From JAJEEA01 sp965243615 (GTDB lineage: Bacteria > Acidobacteriota > Vicinamibacteria > Vicinamibacterales > UBA8438), in assembly GCA_965243615.1 (NCBI GenBank), contig CBDEVO010000003.1:1426001-1490000 (forward strand): 64,000 nucleotides of DNA. The letters run 5' to 3'. Numbering within the stretch: the stretch's first letter is position 1; every line of letters starts with the position of its first letter. Below, in pieces: positions 48,092 through 59,546 of the stretch. Below the pieces are notes generated by a model. The model searched no databases, was not told where the DNA came from, and saw nothing but the letters and a program-made list of their open reading frames with translations. A program made the position numbers and the translations under genes.

Positions 48092-50512
48092 ATGACGGCC
48101 AGGAGCTTGGTGGGGTTGCTCGGTCTCGTGCTCGCGGCCGGCGGTGCCGGTCACGCATGGGCGCAGGCGCCGGAGTCCGCGTCGGCGCGGGAGGCCGCAT
48201 CCACGCCGCGGGCGCTCCTCGACCGCTACTGCGTGGCCTGCCACAACGACCGCACGCTCCAGGCCGGCCTGACCCTGCAGTCCATCGACGCCGAGCGCGT
48301 CGGCCACGTTGCCGATGAGGTCGAGGCCTGGGAGAAGGTCGTGCGCAAGCTGCGTGGGCGGGCGATGCCCCCGCCGGGGCGCCCGCGGCCCGCCGCCGAG
48401 GCCTACGATGCCGCCGCGCACGTCCTCGAAACCGCCCTCGACGCCGCCGCCGCGGCCGACCCCAATCCGGGCCGCCCGCCCATCCACCGCCTGAACCGCG
48501 TCGAGTACCGCAACGCCGTCCGCGACCTGCTCGCCCTGGAGATCGACGAGCGCGAGCTGCTGCCCCCCGACGAGTCGGGCTACGGGTTCGACAACATCGC
48601 CGACGTGCTGGCGATCTCGCCGGTGCTGCTCGACCGCTACATGGTCGCGGCCGAGAAGATCAGCCGGCTCGCCCTCGGCGACGCCTCTATCCGGCCCGCC
48701 GTCGAGACCTACACCGTCCCCTACACGAAGTGGCAGGAAGGCCGCATGAGCGAGGAGCTGCCGTTCGGCTCGCGCGGCGGCCTCGCGGTGCGTCACCACT
48801 TCCCCCTCGACGGCGAGTACGTCATCCGCCTCGAGCTGCAGCGCGCCTACGGCAACCACATCCGCGGGCTGCAGGAGCCCAACGACATCGAGCTGCGCCT
48901 CGACCGCGCCCGCATCGGCGAGTTCACGGTGGGCGGCGACGGGGTGCGGGCGCCGTGGAACGCGGTGTCGCGGCCCTCGCTCTACGAGCAGACGGCCGAC
49001 GAGGGGCTGGAGGTGCGACTGGCCGTGAAGGCCGGCACGCGGCTCGTCAGCGCCGCGTTCCTCGACCGCGCGGCGGTCGCCGAGGGCGTCCTCGAGCCGG
49101 TGCCGGGGGTGTCGAGCCTCGCCTACTCCCGTGACCGCAACGCGGCGATGGCCCTCGACAGCATCGAGATCAGCGGCCCCTACGGCGGGGCGACCCCCGA
49201 GGATACGCCCAGCCGCCGCCGGGTGTTCTCGTGCTACCCCGAGGCGCCGGCCGACGAGGCCGCCTGCGCGGCCGAGATCCTGTCCGGCCTCGCCCGGCAG
49301 GCGTTCCGCCGCCCCGTCGACGACGCCGACGTCGGGCCGCTCCTCGCGCTCTACGAGGAGGGCCGGCGAGAGGGGGGCTTCGAGCAGGGCATCCAGTTCG
49401 CGGTGCGGGGCGTCCTCATCGACCCCGAGTTCCTGTTCCGCATCGAGCGCGACCCGGCCGGGGCGGCGCCCGGCACCGCCTATCCGGTCAGCGACCTCGA
49501 GCTGGCGTCGCGCCTGTCGTTCTTCCTGTGGAGCAGCCTGCCCGACGACGAGCTGATCGACGTTGCCGCGGCGGGCCGGCTGCGCGAGCCGGGCGTGCTC
49601 GAGACGCAGGTCGCGCGCATGCTCGACGACCCGCGCTCGGACGCGTTCGTCGACAACTTCTTCGGGCAGTGGCTGCTGCTGCGCAACATGCGGACGGTGG
49701 CCCCCGACCCCGACGCGTTCCTCGACTTCGACGAGAACCTGCGCGAGGCGATGGAGGAGGAGACGGCCCTCTTCGTCGAGAGCCAGGTGCGCGGCGACCG
49801 CAGCGTCCTCGACCTGCTGCGAGCCGAGTACACCTACCTGAACGAGCGCCTCGCCCGGCACTACGGCGTGCCCAACGTCTACGGCAACCACTTCCGGCAG
49901 GTGCCGGTCGCCGCCCACGGGCGGGGCGGGGTGCTGGGCCAGGGCAGCGTCCTGACCGCCACCTCGTACCCGAACCGCACCTCGCCGACCAAGCGCGGGC
50001 TGTGGGTGCTCGAGAGCCTGCTCGGCACGCCGCCCCCGCCGCCCCCGCCCGAGGTGCCGGGGCTGCCCGACGCCAACCACCCCGAGGAGGCCCGCCGGCT
50101 CTCGATGCGCGAGCGCATGGAGGTCCACCGCATCAGCCCGGTGTGCGCGAGCTGCCACGTGCTGATGGACCCGCTGGGCTTCTCGCTCGAGAACTACGAC
50201 GGCATCGGGGCGTGGCGGACGACCGAGGAAGGCGCCCCCATCGACGTGTCGAGCACCCTGCCCGACGGCTCCCGGTTCGCGGGCCCGGCCGGGCTGCGGG
50301 ACATCCTGCTCGGGGCGGAAGAGCGTTTCGTCGAGACCGTGACCGAGAAGCTCCTGACCTATGCCCTGGGCCGGGGGGTCGAGTACCGCGACGGGCCCGC
50401 CGTCCGCGCCATCGCGCGCGGGGCGGCGGCCGACGACTACCGCTGGTCGTCGATGATTCTCGGCGTCGTCGAGAGCACTCCGTTTCAACTGAGGAGATCG
50501 CGAGAGCCATGA
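48092..50512 (+). CDS. DUF1592/DUF1588/DUF1587 cytochrome c-domain protein
   Basis: An 806-residue periplasmic protein of the type first noted in Planctomycetes (PSD family) and common in Acidobacteria. A signal peptide (1-24) precedes a cytochrome c-like segment with the heme site CVACH (about residue 47), DUF1587 (INRL-type NRVEYRNAVRDLLALEID), DUF1595, DUF1592 (LASRLSFFLWSSLPDDELI), DUF1588 (HYGVPNVYGNHFRQVPV, GGVLGQGSVLTATSYPNRTSPTKRG with CASCH) and DUF1585 (FVETVTEKLLTYALGRG). It may be an extracellular electron-transfer or carbohydrate-linked redox protein; function unproven. The stop overlaps the DUF1552 start (ATGA). Confidence 0.9.
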   Translation: MTARSLVGLLGLVLAAGGAGHAWAQAPESASAREAASTPRALLDRYCVACHNDRTLQAGLTLQSIDAERVGHVADEVEAWEKVVRKLRGRAMPPPGRPRPAAEAYDAAAHVLETALDAAAAADPNPGRPPIHRLNRVEYRNAVRDLLALEIDERELLPPDESGYGFDNIADVLAISPVLLDRYMVAAEKISRLALGDASIRPAVETYTVPYTKWQEGRMSEELPFGSRGGLAVRHHFPLDGEYVIRLELQRAYGNHIRGLQEPNDIELRLDRARIGEFTVGGDGVRAPWNAVSRPSLYEQTADEGLEVRLAVKAGTRLVSAAFLDRAAVAEGVLEPVPGVSSLAYSRDRNAAMALDSIEISGPYGGATPEDTPSRRRVFSCYPEAPADEAACAAEILSGLARQAFRRPVDDADVGPLLALYEEGRREGGFEQGIQFAVRGVLIDPEFLFRIERDPAGAAPGTAYPVSDLELASRLSFFLWSSLPDDELIDVAAAGRLREPGVLETQVARMLDDPRSDAFVDNFFGQWLLLRNMRTVAPDPDAFLDFDENLREAMEEETALFVESQVRGDRSVLDLLRAEYTYLNERLARHYGVPNVYGNHFRQVPVAAHGRGGVLGQGSVLTATSYPNRTSPTKRGLWVLESLLGTPPPPPPPEVPGLPDANHPEEARRLSMRERMEVHRISPVCASCHVLMDPLGFSLENYDGIGAWRTTEEGAPIDVSSTLPDGSRFAGPAGLRDILLGAEERFVETVTEKLLTYALGRGVEYRDGPAVRAIARGAAADDYRWSSMILGVVESTPFQLRRSREP

Positions 50513-51855
50513 TTGTCACCAGGAAGCACCTCCCGCGTCGTACGTTCCTCCGCGGCCTCGGCGTGACCCTGGCGTTGCCGATGCTCGACGGCATGGTGCC
50601 GGCGTTCGGCCTGCGCGCCGGCGCGGCCGAGAAGGCGCGCCGCCTCGGCGTCGTGTACGTGCCCAACGGCATGTACATGCAGAACTGGACGCCGTCCGCC
50701 GCCGGGGCCCTCGACATCACCGAGACCCTGCGGCCGCTCGCCGCGCACCGCGAGCGCATGGTCATGATCAGCGGGCTGTGCAGCCACGAGGGCATCGCCC
50801 GCCCCGGCGAGGGGGCCGGCGACCACGCCCGCGCCGCCGGCGCGTTCCTCACCGGCGTGCACCCGAAGAAGACCGAGGGGCACGACATCCGGGCCGGCGT
50901 CTCGATGGACCAGATCGCGGCCCGCGTGCTCGGCCAGGAGACCCAGCTCGCGTCGCTCGAGCTGTCGCTCGAGTCGGCCGACCGGGCGGGGTCGTGCGAC
51001 CCCGGCTACAGCTGCGCCTACGCCAACACCCTGTGCTGGAGCAGCCCCACGACGCCCCTGCCGATGGCCAGCGACCCCCGCGCCGTCTTCGAGCGGCTCT
51101 TCGGCACCGGCGGCACCACCGACCCCGCGGCGTGGCTCGCCGCCCGCCGGCACGACCGGAGCCTGCTCGACATGGTGACGGCCAAGGTGGCGCGGCTCCG
51201 CAAGGAACTCGGCCCCCGCGACCAGGTGAAGCTGGACGAGTACCTCGGCGCGGTGCGCGACGTCGAGCGGCGCATCCAGATGGCCGAGCAGCAGTCGGCG
51301 CGCGAGCTGCCCGCCATGGACCAGCCGGCCGGCGTGCCCGACCGCTTCGTGGACCACGCCAAACTGATGTTCGACCTGCAGGTGCTCGCGTGGCAGGCCG
51401 ACCTGACCCGGATCACCACGTTCATGCTGGGGCACGAGACGAGCAACCGCGCCTACCCCGAGATCGGGGTGCCCGACGCTCACCACGCGCTGTCGCACCA
51501 CGGCGGCGACCGGGTCCTCATCGAGCGGCTGAAGAAGGTCGACCACCATCTGACCGAGATGTTCGCCTACTACATCGACCGGCTCGCGTCGGTCGAGGAC
51601 GGCGACGGCACCCTGCTCGACTCGGCGATGGTGATGTACGGCAGCGGCCTGAGCGACGGCAACCGCCACAACCACCACGACCTGCCCACCCTGCTCGTGG
51701 GCGGCGCCGGCGGCCGGCTCACCGGCGGGCGCCACGTGCAGGTGGCCGAGGACACGCCGAACACCAACCTGTTCCTGGCCATGCTCGACAAGCTGGGGGT
51801 GCCCATCGACAAGCTGGGCGACAGCACCGGCCGGGTGAACGCGCTGTCGGTGTGA
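50509..51855 (+). CDS. DUF1552 protein (twin-arginine-type signal)
   Basis: A 448-residue DUF1552 protein, invariably paired with DUF1592-type proteins. The N-terminus has RRTFLRGLGVTLALPMLDGM, a Tat-like signal; the body carries LGVVYVPNGMYMQNWTP, GDHARAAGAFLTGVHPKKT, MDQIAARVLGQETQLASLEL, and MVMYGSGLSDGNRHNHHDLP near the end, which places it near the sulfatase/DUF1501 superfamily of metal-binding proteins. It overlaps the upstream gene by 4 bases. Function unknown; the pair probably act together in the periplasm. Confidence 0.9.
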   Translation: MIVTRKHLPRRTFLRGLGVTLALPMLDGMVPAFGLRAGAAEKARRLGVVYVPNGMYMQNWTPSAAGALDITETLRPLAAHRERMVMISGLCSHEGIARPGEGAGDHARAAGAFLTGVHPKKTEGHDIRAGVSMDQIAARVLGQETQLASLELSLESADRAGSCDPGYSCAYANTLCWSSPTTPLPMASDPRAVFERLFGTGGTTDPAAWLAARRHDRSLLDMVTAKVARLRKELGPRDQVKLDEYLGAVRDVERRIQMAEQQSARELPAMDQPAGVPDRFVDHAKLMFDLQVLAWQADLTRITTFMLGHETSNRAYPEIGVPDAHHALSHHGGDRVLIERLKKVDHHLTEMFAYYIDRLASVEDGDGTLLDSAMVMYGSGLSDGNRHNHHDLPTLLVGGAGGRLTGGRHVQVAEDTPNTNLFLAMLDKLGVPIDKLGDSTGRVNALSV

Positions 51856-51863
51856 CGGTCGGG

Positions 51864-51963
51864 TGTGACGGTCTACGAGGAGTGACGGGAATGCCGGCGG
51901 CCCGGCGTGGGTGGGCCAGGCCAGCGGGAGTTTGTGACGGTCTACCAGGAGTGACGGGAATGC
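51864..51963 (+). repeat. Duplicated ribosome site and start region
   Basis: A 31-bp sequence, TGTGACGGTCTAC-x-AGGAGTGACGGGAATGC, occurs at 51864-51894 and again at 51933-51963, one 69-bp period apart. Both copies contain a ribosome site and an ATG, and the two ATGs (51891 and 51960) are in frame with each other. Confidence 0.8.
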
Positions 51964-53441
51964 AGGGACGAACGGTAGCCGGAGTCTCTCGCGGGCGTCG
52001 GGCGTTCGCCGCGGGGCTGATCGCCGCGCTCGTGGCGCTGCCGGTCGCCGCGGCGGCGGGCGAGGACGCGCCGCTCGCCGATGCGGCCGAGCGGCGCGAC
52101 CGCGGCGCGGTGCGGGCGCTGCTGTCGAAATCGGCAATGGTCGATGCCCGCCAGCCCGACGGGGCGACCGCCCTCCACTGGGCCGCGCACTGGAACGACG
52201 TCGAGACGGCCCGGCTGCTCGTGGCGGGCGGGGCCGACGTGAACGCGGCGAACGACCTCGGCGTGACCCCGCTCGCCCTGGCCGCCCTGAACGCCAGCGC
52301 CGAGATGGCGGACGTCCTGCTGAATGCCGGTGCCGACCCCGGCGCGACGCGCCCCGGGGGCGAGACGGTCCTGATGACCGCTGCTCGCACCGGCAACCCC
52401 GCTCTGGCGCGGTTGCTGGTGGCGGCCGGCGCCGATGTCCTTGGGACCGCGCACTTCCGGGCGCAGACCCCGCTGATGTGGGCGGCGTCGGAAGGGCACG
52501 CGGGCGTCGCGCGCTTCCTCATCGAGGCCGGCGCCGACGTGCACGCGCGGTCCGTGCACGGCACCACCGCCCTCCTCCTCGCGGCCCGCAACGGCGACGT
52601 CGAGACCGCCAGGGTGCTGCTAGACGGCGGCGCCGACGTGAACGCGGGCGAGCCCTACCTGGCCTTCGACGCGCGGGTCGACGTCGAGGAGTCGCAGACC
52701 TCGGGCCGGACCCCGCTGGTGGTGGCGGCGGCCAGCCAGGTGGCGATCAGCGGCTGGGAGTACGAGCTCGACGTCGAGGCGAGCACCCACGAAGACCTCG
52801 CCCTGCTCCTCCTCGAGCGCGGCGCCGACCCCAACGTGCCCGACAGCATCGGCCGGACGGCCCTGCACGCCGCCGTCGAGACCGGCAAGGCCGACCTCGT
52901 CAAGGCGCTCCTGGAGCACGGCGCCGATCCCAACGCCCGGCTCACCGGGGCCCCGTTCGTCTTCAAGGGCGACTTCATCTCGTACGGCCGCTACGTGGGG
53001 GCGACCCCCCTCTGGCTGGCCGCGGCGGCGCGGGTGCCCGACCCCGGGATCCTGCAGGCGATAGCCGCGGCCGGCGGCGACCCCGGCACGCCCGCCGACG
53101 ACGGCACCACCCCCCTGATGGCCGCGGTCGGCGTGGTGCTGAACGAGGCGCGGCAGCCCACCCTGGACCAGTCGCTCGAGCTGGTGACCCTGCTCGTGGG
53201 CATGGACATCGACCTCGACACGGTCGACCGGCGCGGCCGCACCGCCATGCATGGCGCGGCCCGCCTCGCCAAGAACGCGATCGTCGAGGTGCTCGCCGAG
53301 AACGGCGCGCGCGTGGACATCGCCGACGGCCGCGGCCTCACCCCGCTCGACGTCGGCACCGTGTCGCGTCCCCTGCACCCCGAAACCGAGCGGCTGCTCC
53401 GCCGCCTCGGCGCCACGAGCATCAACGACGCTTCTCGGTAG
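51960..53441 (+). CDS. Secreted ankyrin-repeat protein
   Basis: A 493-residue exported protein with a signal peptide (residues about 8-32, GLIAALVALPVAAAAGED) and ten or more ankyrin repeats: DGATALHWAAHWNDVETARLL, LGVTPLALAALNASAEMADVLLNAG, SIGRTALHAAVETGKADLVKALLEHG and RRGRTAMHGAARLAKNAIVEVL among others. Ankyrin proteins mediate protein contacts; this gene often accompanies DUF1592/DUF1552 genes in Acidobacteria. The downstream of the duplicated starts is chosen because it lies next to the signal peptide. Confidence 0.88.
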   Translation: MQGRTVAGVSRGRRAFAAGLIAALVALPVAAAAGEDAPLADAAERRDRGAVRALLSKSAMVDARQPDGATALHWAAHWNDVETARLLVAGGADVNAANDLGVTPLALAALNASAEMADVLLNAGADPGATRPGGETVLMTAARTGNPALARLLVAAGADVLGTAHFRAQTPLMWAASEGHAGVARFLIEAGADVHARSVHGTTALLLAARNGDVETARVLLDGGADVNAGEPYLAFDARVDVEESQTSGRTPLVVAAASQVAISGWEYELDVEASTHEDLALLLLERGADPNVPDSIGRTALHAAVETGKADLVKALLEHGADPNARLTGAPFVFKGDFISYGRYVGATPLWLAAAARVPDPGILQAIAAAGGDPGTPADDGTTPLMAAVGVVLNEARQPTLDQSLELVTLLVGMDIDLDTVDRRGRTAMHGAARLAKNAIVEVLAENGARVDIADGRGLTPLDVGTVSRPLHPETERLLRRLGATSINDASR

Positions 53442-53452
53442 GAGTCCGCGGC

Positions 53453-53779
53453 GTGAGATGGGGCCAGGCCGCGGGCGCGCTACTTGCCGTCCAGCTTGCC
53501 GCCTGCGCCGGTGCTCCCACCGATGACCCGCCGCCGCCTCCCGGACCGGAGGCGGTTGCCGGATGGCGGATGGTCGACCTGAGCCACGCCTACGGCCGCG
53601 ACACCCTCTACTGGCCCACCGACACGACCGGATTCCAACTGGAGACGTTGGCCGAGGGGCCCACTCCCGGCGGCTACTTCTATGCGGCGCGGGAGTTCGC
53701 GACGGCCGAGCACGGCGGCACCCACCTCGACGCGCCGTCCCACTTCGCCGAGGGGGGCGCCTCAGGTGCCCGCAAATGA
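53453..53779 (+). pseudogene. Cyclase-family (kynurenine formamidase-like) protein, truncated
   Basis: A lipoprotein-type signal (LLAVQLAACAGA) is followed by the start of a PF04199 cyclase domain: WRMVDLSHAYGRDTLYWPTD, then FYAAREFATAEHGGTHLDAP and SHFAEGG, which contains the HGGTHxDxPxH metal motif. After GGASGARK the frame stops at 53779, although the family is about 250 residues long. The break coincides with the start of a TA-like cluster on the other strand, so the gene has been cut by that insertion or an associated deletion. Confidence 0.75.
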
Positions 53780-53793
53780 TGGCCTTGTTCGAT

Positions 53794-53853
53794 TCAGGGG
53801 GAGACCGTCTCGTCAACGTAGACCAAGTTCCTGATCCAGAGCACGCCGCTCAC
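53794..53853 (-). pseudogene. PIN-toxin N-terminal relic
   Basis: A GTG overlapping the antitoxin stop (GTGA) opens a 19-codon frame beginning VSGVLWIRNLVYVDETVSP. The position and the first residues fit the start of a PIN toxin (MSGVLLDTN type), but the frame ends at once, beside the cut cyclase gene. Confidence 0.35.
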
Positions 53854-54191
53854 GAGCAGCGATCGCGGAGCCTCGAGACGTAGGCGTCAGCTTCTTCGTC
53901 CTCCCAGAGCTCGCGGCCGACTCCACGCAGCGCCAGGACGGGGTCGGCCGGCGTCGGGCCGGCCGGGGCGACGGACTCCGAGCCGCGACCGGCCGTGGCG
54001 GGAGGAAGGGGCTTGCCGTCGGCGTGGTAGAGGTCGATGGTCTCATCGACGATCTCGCACAGTTCCGCGAACACCGCGCGTTCGTCGGTTCCGTGGCAGC
54101 CGCCGAGAAAGAGCCCGGGGCAGCGGCCCACGTAGCATTCATCGTCCTGCGACCATTCCACGATCTTGACGTAGCGGGCGCTCTCCTTCAC
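53850..54191 (-). CDS. HicB-like antitoxin with foreign C-terminus
   Basis: A 113-residue protein. Residues 1-65 (ARYVKIVEWSQDDECYVGRCPG to FAELCEIVDETIDLYHADGKPL) match the HicB partial RNase-H fold of type II antitoxins. After a Pro/Gly-rich joint the last 30 residues, VLALRGVGRELWEDEEADAY then VSRLRDRCS, look like the C-terminus of a different, PIN-linked antitoxin. No HicA gene is adjacent. The GTG start (54191) is inferred. It looks like a chimeric antitoxin left without a toxin. Confidence 0.6.
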   Translation of the reverse strand: MKESARYVKIVEWSQDDECYVGRCPGLFLGGCHGTDERAVFAELCEIVDETIDLYHADGKPLPPATAGRGSESVAPAGPTPADPVLALRGVGRELWEDEEADAYVSRLRDRCS

Positions 54192-54207
54192 CGCCGTCCG
54201 ATCCTCC

Positions 54208-54774
54208 CTATTCGAAGATATCGTCCACTGGCAGCCGGAACCCGGGGAGCACGTCCCCGCCGGTGAGTACCGCACCCGCCGCGAGCGACACGGGCTTGCT
54301 GCGGCCGTGATGGACCTGCACCGTACGGGTCGCCGGATCGATGACCCAGACCTGAAGGACACCGGCCGCGAAGTACTCGCCGAGCTTGCGCCGCACCGGG
54401 TCCGGCCGATCTGTCGGGGGCAGGATCTCGACCGTCAGCTCGGGGGCCATGTCCAGGAAGCCCTGCCGCCGTTCCCGGCGCTTGTCCCGTTCGTGCGACA
54501 GGAAGAGCACGTCCGGCGCCCGCACCGTATCCGGATTCCGGGTGGTGAAAACGCCCACCTTGCCGGCCATGACGACGCCCAGATTCTGCGTACGTACGAA
54601 GGCCTTGAGCGCGGCGGCCACGTTCGCCTCGATGCGGCCGTGGGTGGGGTTGGTCGGCGTCATTCGCACCACGCGGCCGGCGACGAGCTCGCACGGGTCG
54701 AGCCCCGGCATGTGAATCAGCTCGTCGCCCGTCACCAGTCGGGTCGACTCAAGCGAAGATGCTGCAGGTTCCAA
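54208..54774 (-). CDS. Uma2-family endonuclease-like protein (DUF820)
   Basis: A 188-residue Uma2/DUF820 protein with the PD-(D/E)XK-like fold: DELIHMPGLDPCELVAGRVV (helix and first strand), HGRIEANVAAALKAFV, VRAPDVLFLSHERD (the catalytic Asp in APDV), LTVEILPPTDRPDPVRRKL (E-x-L/ExxSPS-like) and YFAAGVLQVWVIDP. Proteins of this group are very common in cyanobacteria and other mobile-element-rich genomes; no function is proven. It has no linked partner gene beyond the antitoxin relics around it. Confidence 0.85.
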   Translation of the reverse strand: MEPAASSLESTRLVTGDELIHMPGLDPCELVAGRVVRMTPTNPTHGRIEANVAAALKAFVRTQNLGVVMAGKVGVFTTRNPDTVRAPDVLFLSHERDKRRERRQGFLDMAPELTVEILPPTDRPDPVRRKLGEYFAAGVLQVWVIDPATRTVQVHHGRSKPVSLAAGAVLTGGDVLPGFRLPVDDIFE

Positions 54775-54801
54775 ACCAGAATCTCAGGCTTGCGTGGTAG
54801 T

Positions 54802-55095
54802 TCAGATACGTCCGGCCAGCCACCGCTGGAACGATGTCCGGCTTTCCATGGACCTGCGTCCCGCCAGCAGGCTCTCGATGCTGATGTCCTCGTCGAGGTC
54901 ACCCCAGTGAATGCCCTGGCCGCCGCCGATCAGCCTCCAGTTGTCGCGCTCTTGCCGTGTGGCGTGCGCAAGACGGGGGTACCACTCGAGCGGCGCCGAG
55001 ATCCGCCGCCCGTCGCCGAGATCGACCGTCAGTGCATCGTCGGTGACGACGACTCGTTCGGCGGCGGTGGCCGCGTCAACCGGAGAAGTAGTCAT
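54802..55095 (-). CDS. DUF2442 protein
   Basis: A 97-residue DUF2442 protein: VVVTDDALTVDLGDGRRISA, PLEWYPRLAHATRQERDNWR and GQGIHWGDLDEDISIESLLAG are all family features. DUF2442 genes are usually found next to DUF4160 genes, as here (20-base overlap), and the pair has been suggested to be TA-like, but this is not settled. The N-terminal 15 residues are poorly conserved. Confidence 0.85.
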   Translation of the reverse strand: MTTSPVDAATAAERVVVTDDALTVDLGDGRRISAPLEWYPRLAHATRQERDNWRLIGGGQGIHWGDLDEDISIESLLAGRRSMESRTSFQRWLAGRI

Positions 55096-55312
55096 CCCAT
55101 GCCTCGGCGAACATCGTGCTCCTCGATTCTATCAGCGTGCGAATCCGTCCCAGTTCTCGCTGACCGAACGCGCCTCCGCTTGCCAGCCTCACCGGGTGAA
55201 GCCAGAACTTGGCGACAGCATCGTCTCGTGCGACATGAACGTGCGGCGGCTCACGCCCATCCCCCGAGTAGAAGAAGTACCGGTAGGGGCCGTCGCGAAG
55301 AATGGTCGGCAT
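55076..55312 (-). CDS. DUF4160 protein
   Basis: A 78-residue DUF4160 protein with the full family pattern: MPTILRDGPYRYFFYSGDGR, EPPHVHVARDDAVAKFWLHP and FGQRELGRIRTLIESR. The gene overlaps the DUF2442 gene by 20 bases, so the two are translated together. A TATCGA box four bases before the ATG suggests a leaderless mRNA, although no good -35 box is seen. Confidence 0.85.
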   Translation of the reverse strand: MPTILRDGPYRYFFYSGDGREPPHVHVARDDAVAKFWLHPVRLASGGAFGQRELGRIRTLIESRSTMFAEAWDDYFSG

Positions 55313-55379
55313 GGCGTCGATACTCGCGGAATGGCCAATGCAATTCCGACGCCATGTCCTCCTCCCTTGAAGGGTGTCC

Positions 55380-57793
<2,414 letters not shown>

Positions 57794-57794
<1 letters not shown>

Positions 57795-57911
57795 CAAGTA
57801 CCGTCAAGTAAAGAGGAGTACGCTTAACTTATTGATAGCATGAACCTTGCTGTCCAGGATGCCGCCGCGGGCCGGCGCGTCGTCACTATCCGATCAAGTA
57901 CCCGTCAAGTA
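57794..57911. repeat. Four TCAAGTA heptamers in helically phased pairs
   Basis: TCAAGTA occurs at 57794, 57804, 57894 and 57905, that is two pairs with 10- and 11-bp spacing about 90 bp apart. The first pair overlaps the start region of the molybdenum subunit gene. The pattern suggests an operator for a dimeric regulator. Confidence 0.5.
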
Positions 57912-58023
57912 CCGACACGGCGGACGAGGCCCATCCATTCCGGCGGGTACGCGTGGACCTGGGGCGGCCCGTCGGGTCGTCGGCCGTGAGCACGCAGCAC
58001 GCCAGCTTCGACCGCCTCCGCCG

Positions 58024-59490
58024 TCAACCGTGGTGCCCGGAACCGGTTCCGGATGTCGGCTCCGTGCCGTTGGCGACCAGGCTCGCCTGGTCGCCGAGAA
58101 TCAGCCGGGCCTGCCGGGAGGGGCCGAGTTCCGCCACGCGGCGGCGCAGGCCGGCGCCCAGCGCGGCGCCGCACGCGGTCCACAGGAGGACGATGGCCCA
58201 TTCCTCCGGCCACACCAGGGCCGACGGGCTGCCCGGCAGGTAGAGCAGGACGAAGAACACCGTGGCCGCCACCGCGAGCCACCCGACGACCCGGGGGGCC
58301 GGGACCCGATACGGACGGGGCAGTCGGGGATGCCGGCGCCGGATGACGAGGAACGCGGCCGCCACCAGCAGGTAGGCCACTACCGTCGCCAGCGACCCGG
58401 CGTCGACCAGCCACACCAGGGCCGGCCGCCCGAAGAACGGGGCGACGGCGGTGATCGCGGTCAGCACCACGACGACCGCGGCCGGCGAGCCGTGGCGCGG
58501 GTGGAGGCGGGCGAACGCGGCCGGCAGCATCCCGCCCCGGGCCATCGCGAAGAGCAGGCGGGACGCGCCGAGGAAGAACGCGTTCCAGCTCGTCAGGATG
58601 CCGACGGCGCCGCCGAGCACGAGCACGCGCCCGCCCCACGGGCTGCCCCAGACCGCGCTCATGGCGTCGGCGGTGGGCAGGGCGCGGGCGGCGAGGGTGT
58701 CGGGCGGCAACGACAGGCCGACCGTCCACTGCACGAGGCCGTACCAGACGAAGGCCATCGCGATCGAGAGCAGGATGATGCGGCCGATGGTCCGGAACGG
58801 CAGCGCGATCTCTTCCGCGAGCTGGGGGATGACGTCGAAGCCGACGTAGAGGAACGGGGTCATGATCATGACCCGCAGCACCCCCTCCCACCCGGTGACG
58901 GCAGGTAGGAGATTGCCGAGGTCGCCGCGCACGGAGCCGGGCAGGAAGAACGCCAGTCCGACGAGCAGCAGGCTGGCGACCGCGATCTGCTGCACGAACG
59001 CCGCGAACCGGATGCCGCGGTAGTTGACCACGCCGATGACGAGGGCGCCGGCCACCCCGGCCGCCACCCACGCCGGCTGCACGCCCCAGCCCGCCACCGA
59101 GTAGAGCGGCTCCCCGCTCCCGAACGCGGGTACGAGGTAGCCGAGGACGGTGGGCAGGGCCACCGCCTCGAAGGCGCAGACCGCCACGTAGGCGAGCACC
59201 AGCGTCCAGCCGCAGACGAACGCCCCGACGGGCCCCATGGCGAGGAACGTGAAGCTCAGCTCCCCCCCGGCGCGCGACAGGGCGGCCGACAGCTCGGCGT
59301 AGGTCAGCCCCACCAGCCACACCATGACCGCGCCGGCCCCGAACGCGAGAATCGAGCCGACCGCGCCGGCCCGGACGATCATCTCGCCGGCCAGCACCAC
59401 CCAGCTCCAGCCGACCATCGCCCCGAACGCGACGGCCAGCACGTCGCCGCGGCCGAGGAACCTGCGCAGGTGGACCGGAGGCTCGGTCAT
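58024..59490 (-). CDS. APC-family amino-acid permease
   Basis: A 488-residue amino-acid/polyamine/organocation permease (AA_permease_2 type) with about 12 transmembrane helices. Family markers include VLAVAFGAMVGWSWVVLAGE in helix 1, LTYAELSAALSRAGGELSFTF in the second to third helix, FLYVGFDVIPQLAEEIALPF and TSWNAFFLGASRLLFAMARGG. The substrate cannot be deduced. ATG 59490 starts at the conserved cytoplasmic segment; no partner gene is evident. The upstream region contains a 34-bp direct repeat. Confidence 0.88.
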   Translation of the reverse strand: MTEPPVHLRRFLGRGDVLAVAFGAMVGWSWVVLAGEMIVRAGAVGSILAFGAGAVMVWLVGLTYAELSAALSRAGGELSFTFLAMGPVGAFVCGWTLVLAYVAVCAFEAVALPTVLGYLVPAFGSGEPLYSVAGWGVQPAWVAAGVAGALVIGVVNYRGIRFAAFVQQIAVASLLLVGLAFFLPGSVRGDLGNLLPAVTGWEGVLRVMIMTPFLYVGFDVIPQLAEEIALPFRTIGRIILLSIAMAFVWYGLVQWTVGLSLPPDTLAARALPTADAMSAVWGSPWGGRVLVLGGAVGILTSWNAFFLGASRLLFAMARGGMLPAAFARLHPRHGSPAAVVVVLTAITAVAPFFGRPALVWLVDAGSLATVVAYLLVAAAFLVIRRRHPRLPRPYRVPAPRVVGWLAVAATVFFVLLYLPGSPSALVWPEEWAIVLLWTACGAALGAGLRRRVAELGPSRQARLILGDQASLVANGTEPTSGTGSGHHG

Positions 59491-59546
59491 GATGGATGCG
59501 GGAAGCCGTGACCGGGCGCGTCGCGGAACCCCGCCGGGACGGGCCG

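Noticed and set aside
45416..50488. A 1,690-codon open frame antisense to the glycosidase and cytochrome genes.
   Set aside because: It is a GC-driven shadow of well-supported genes on the other strand, with low-complexity His/Arg/Val composition. Only its last part (moaB) is real.
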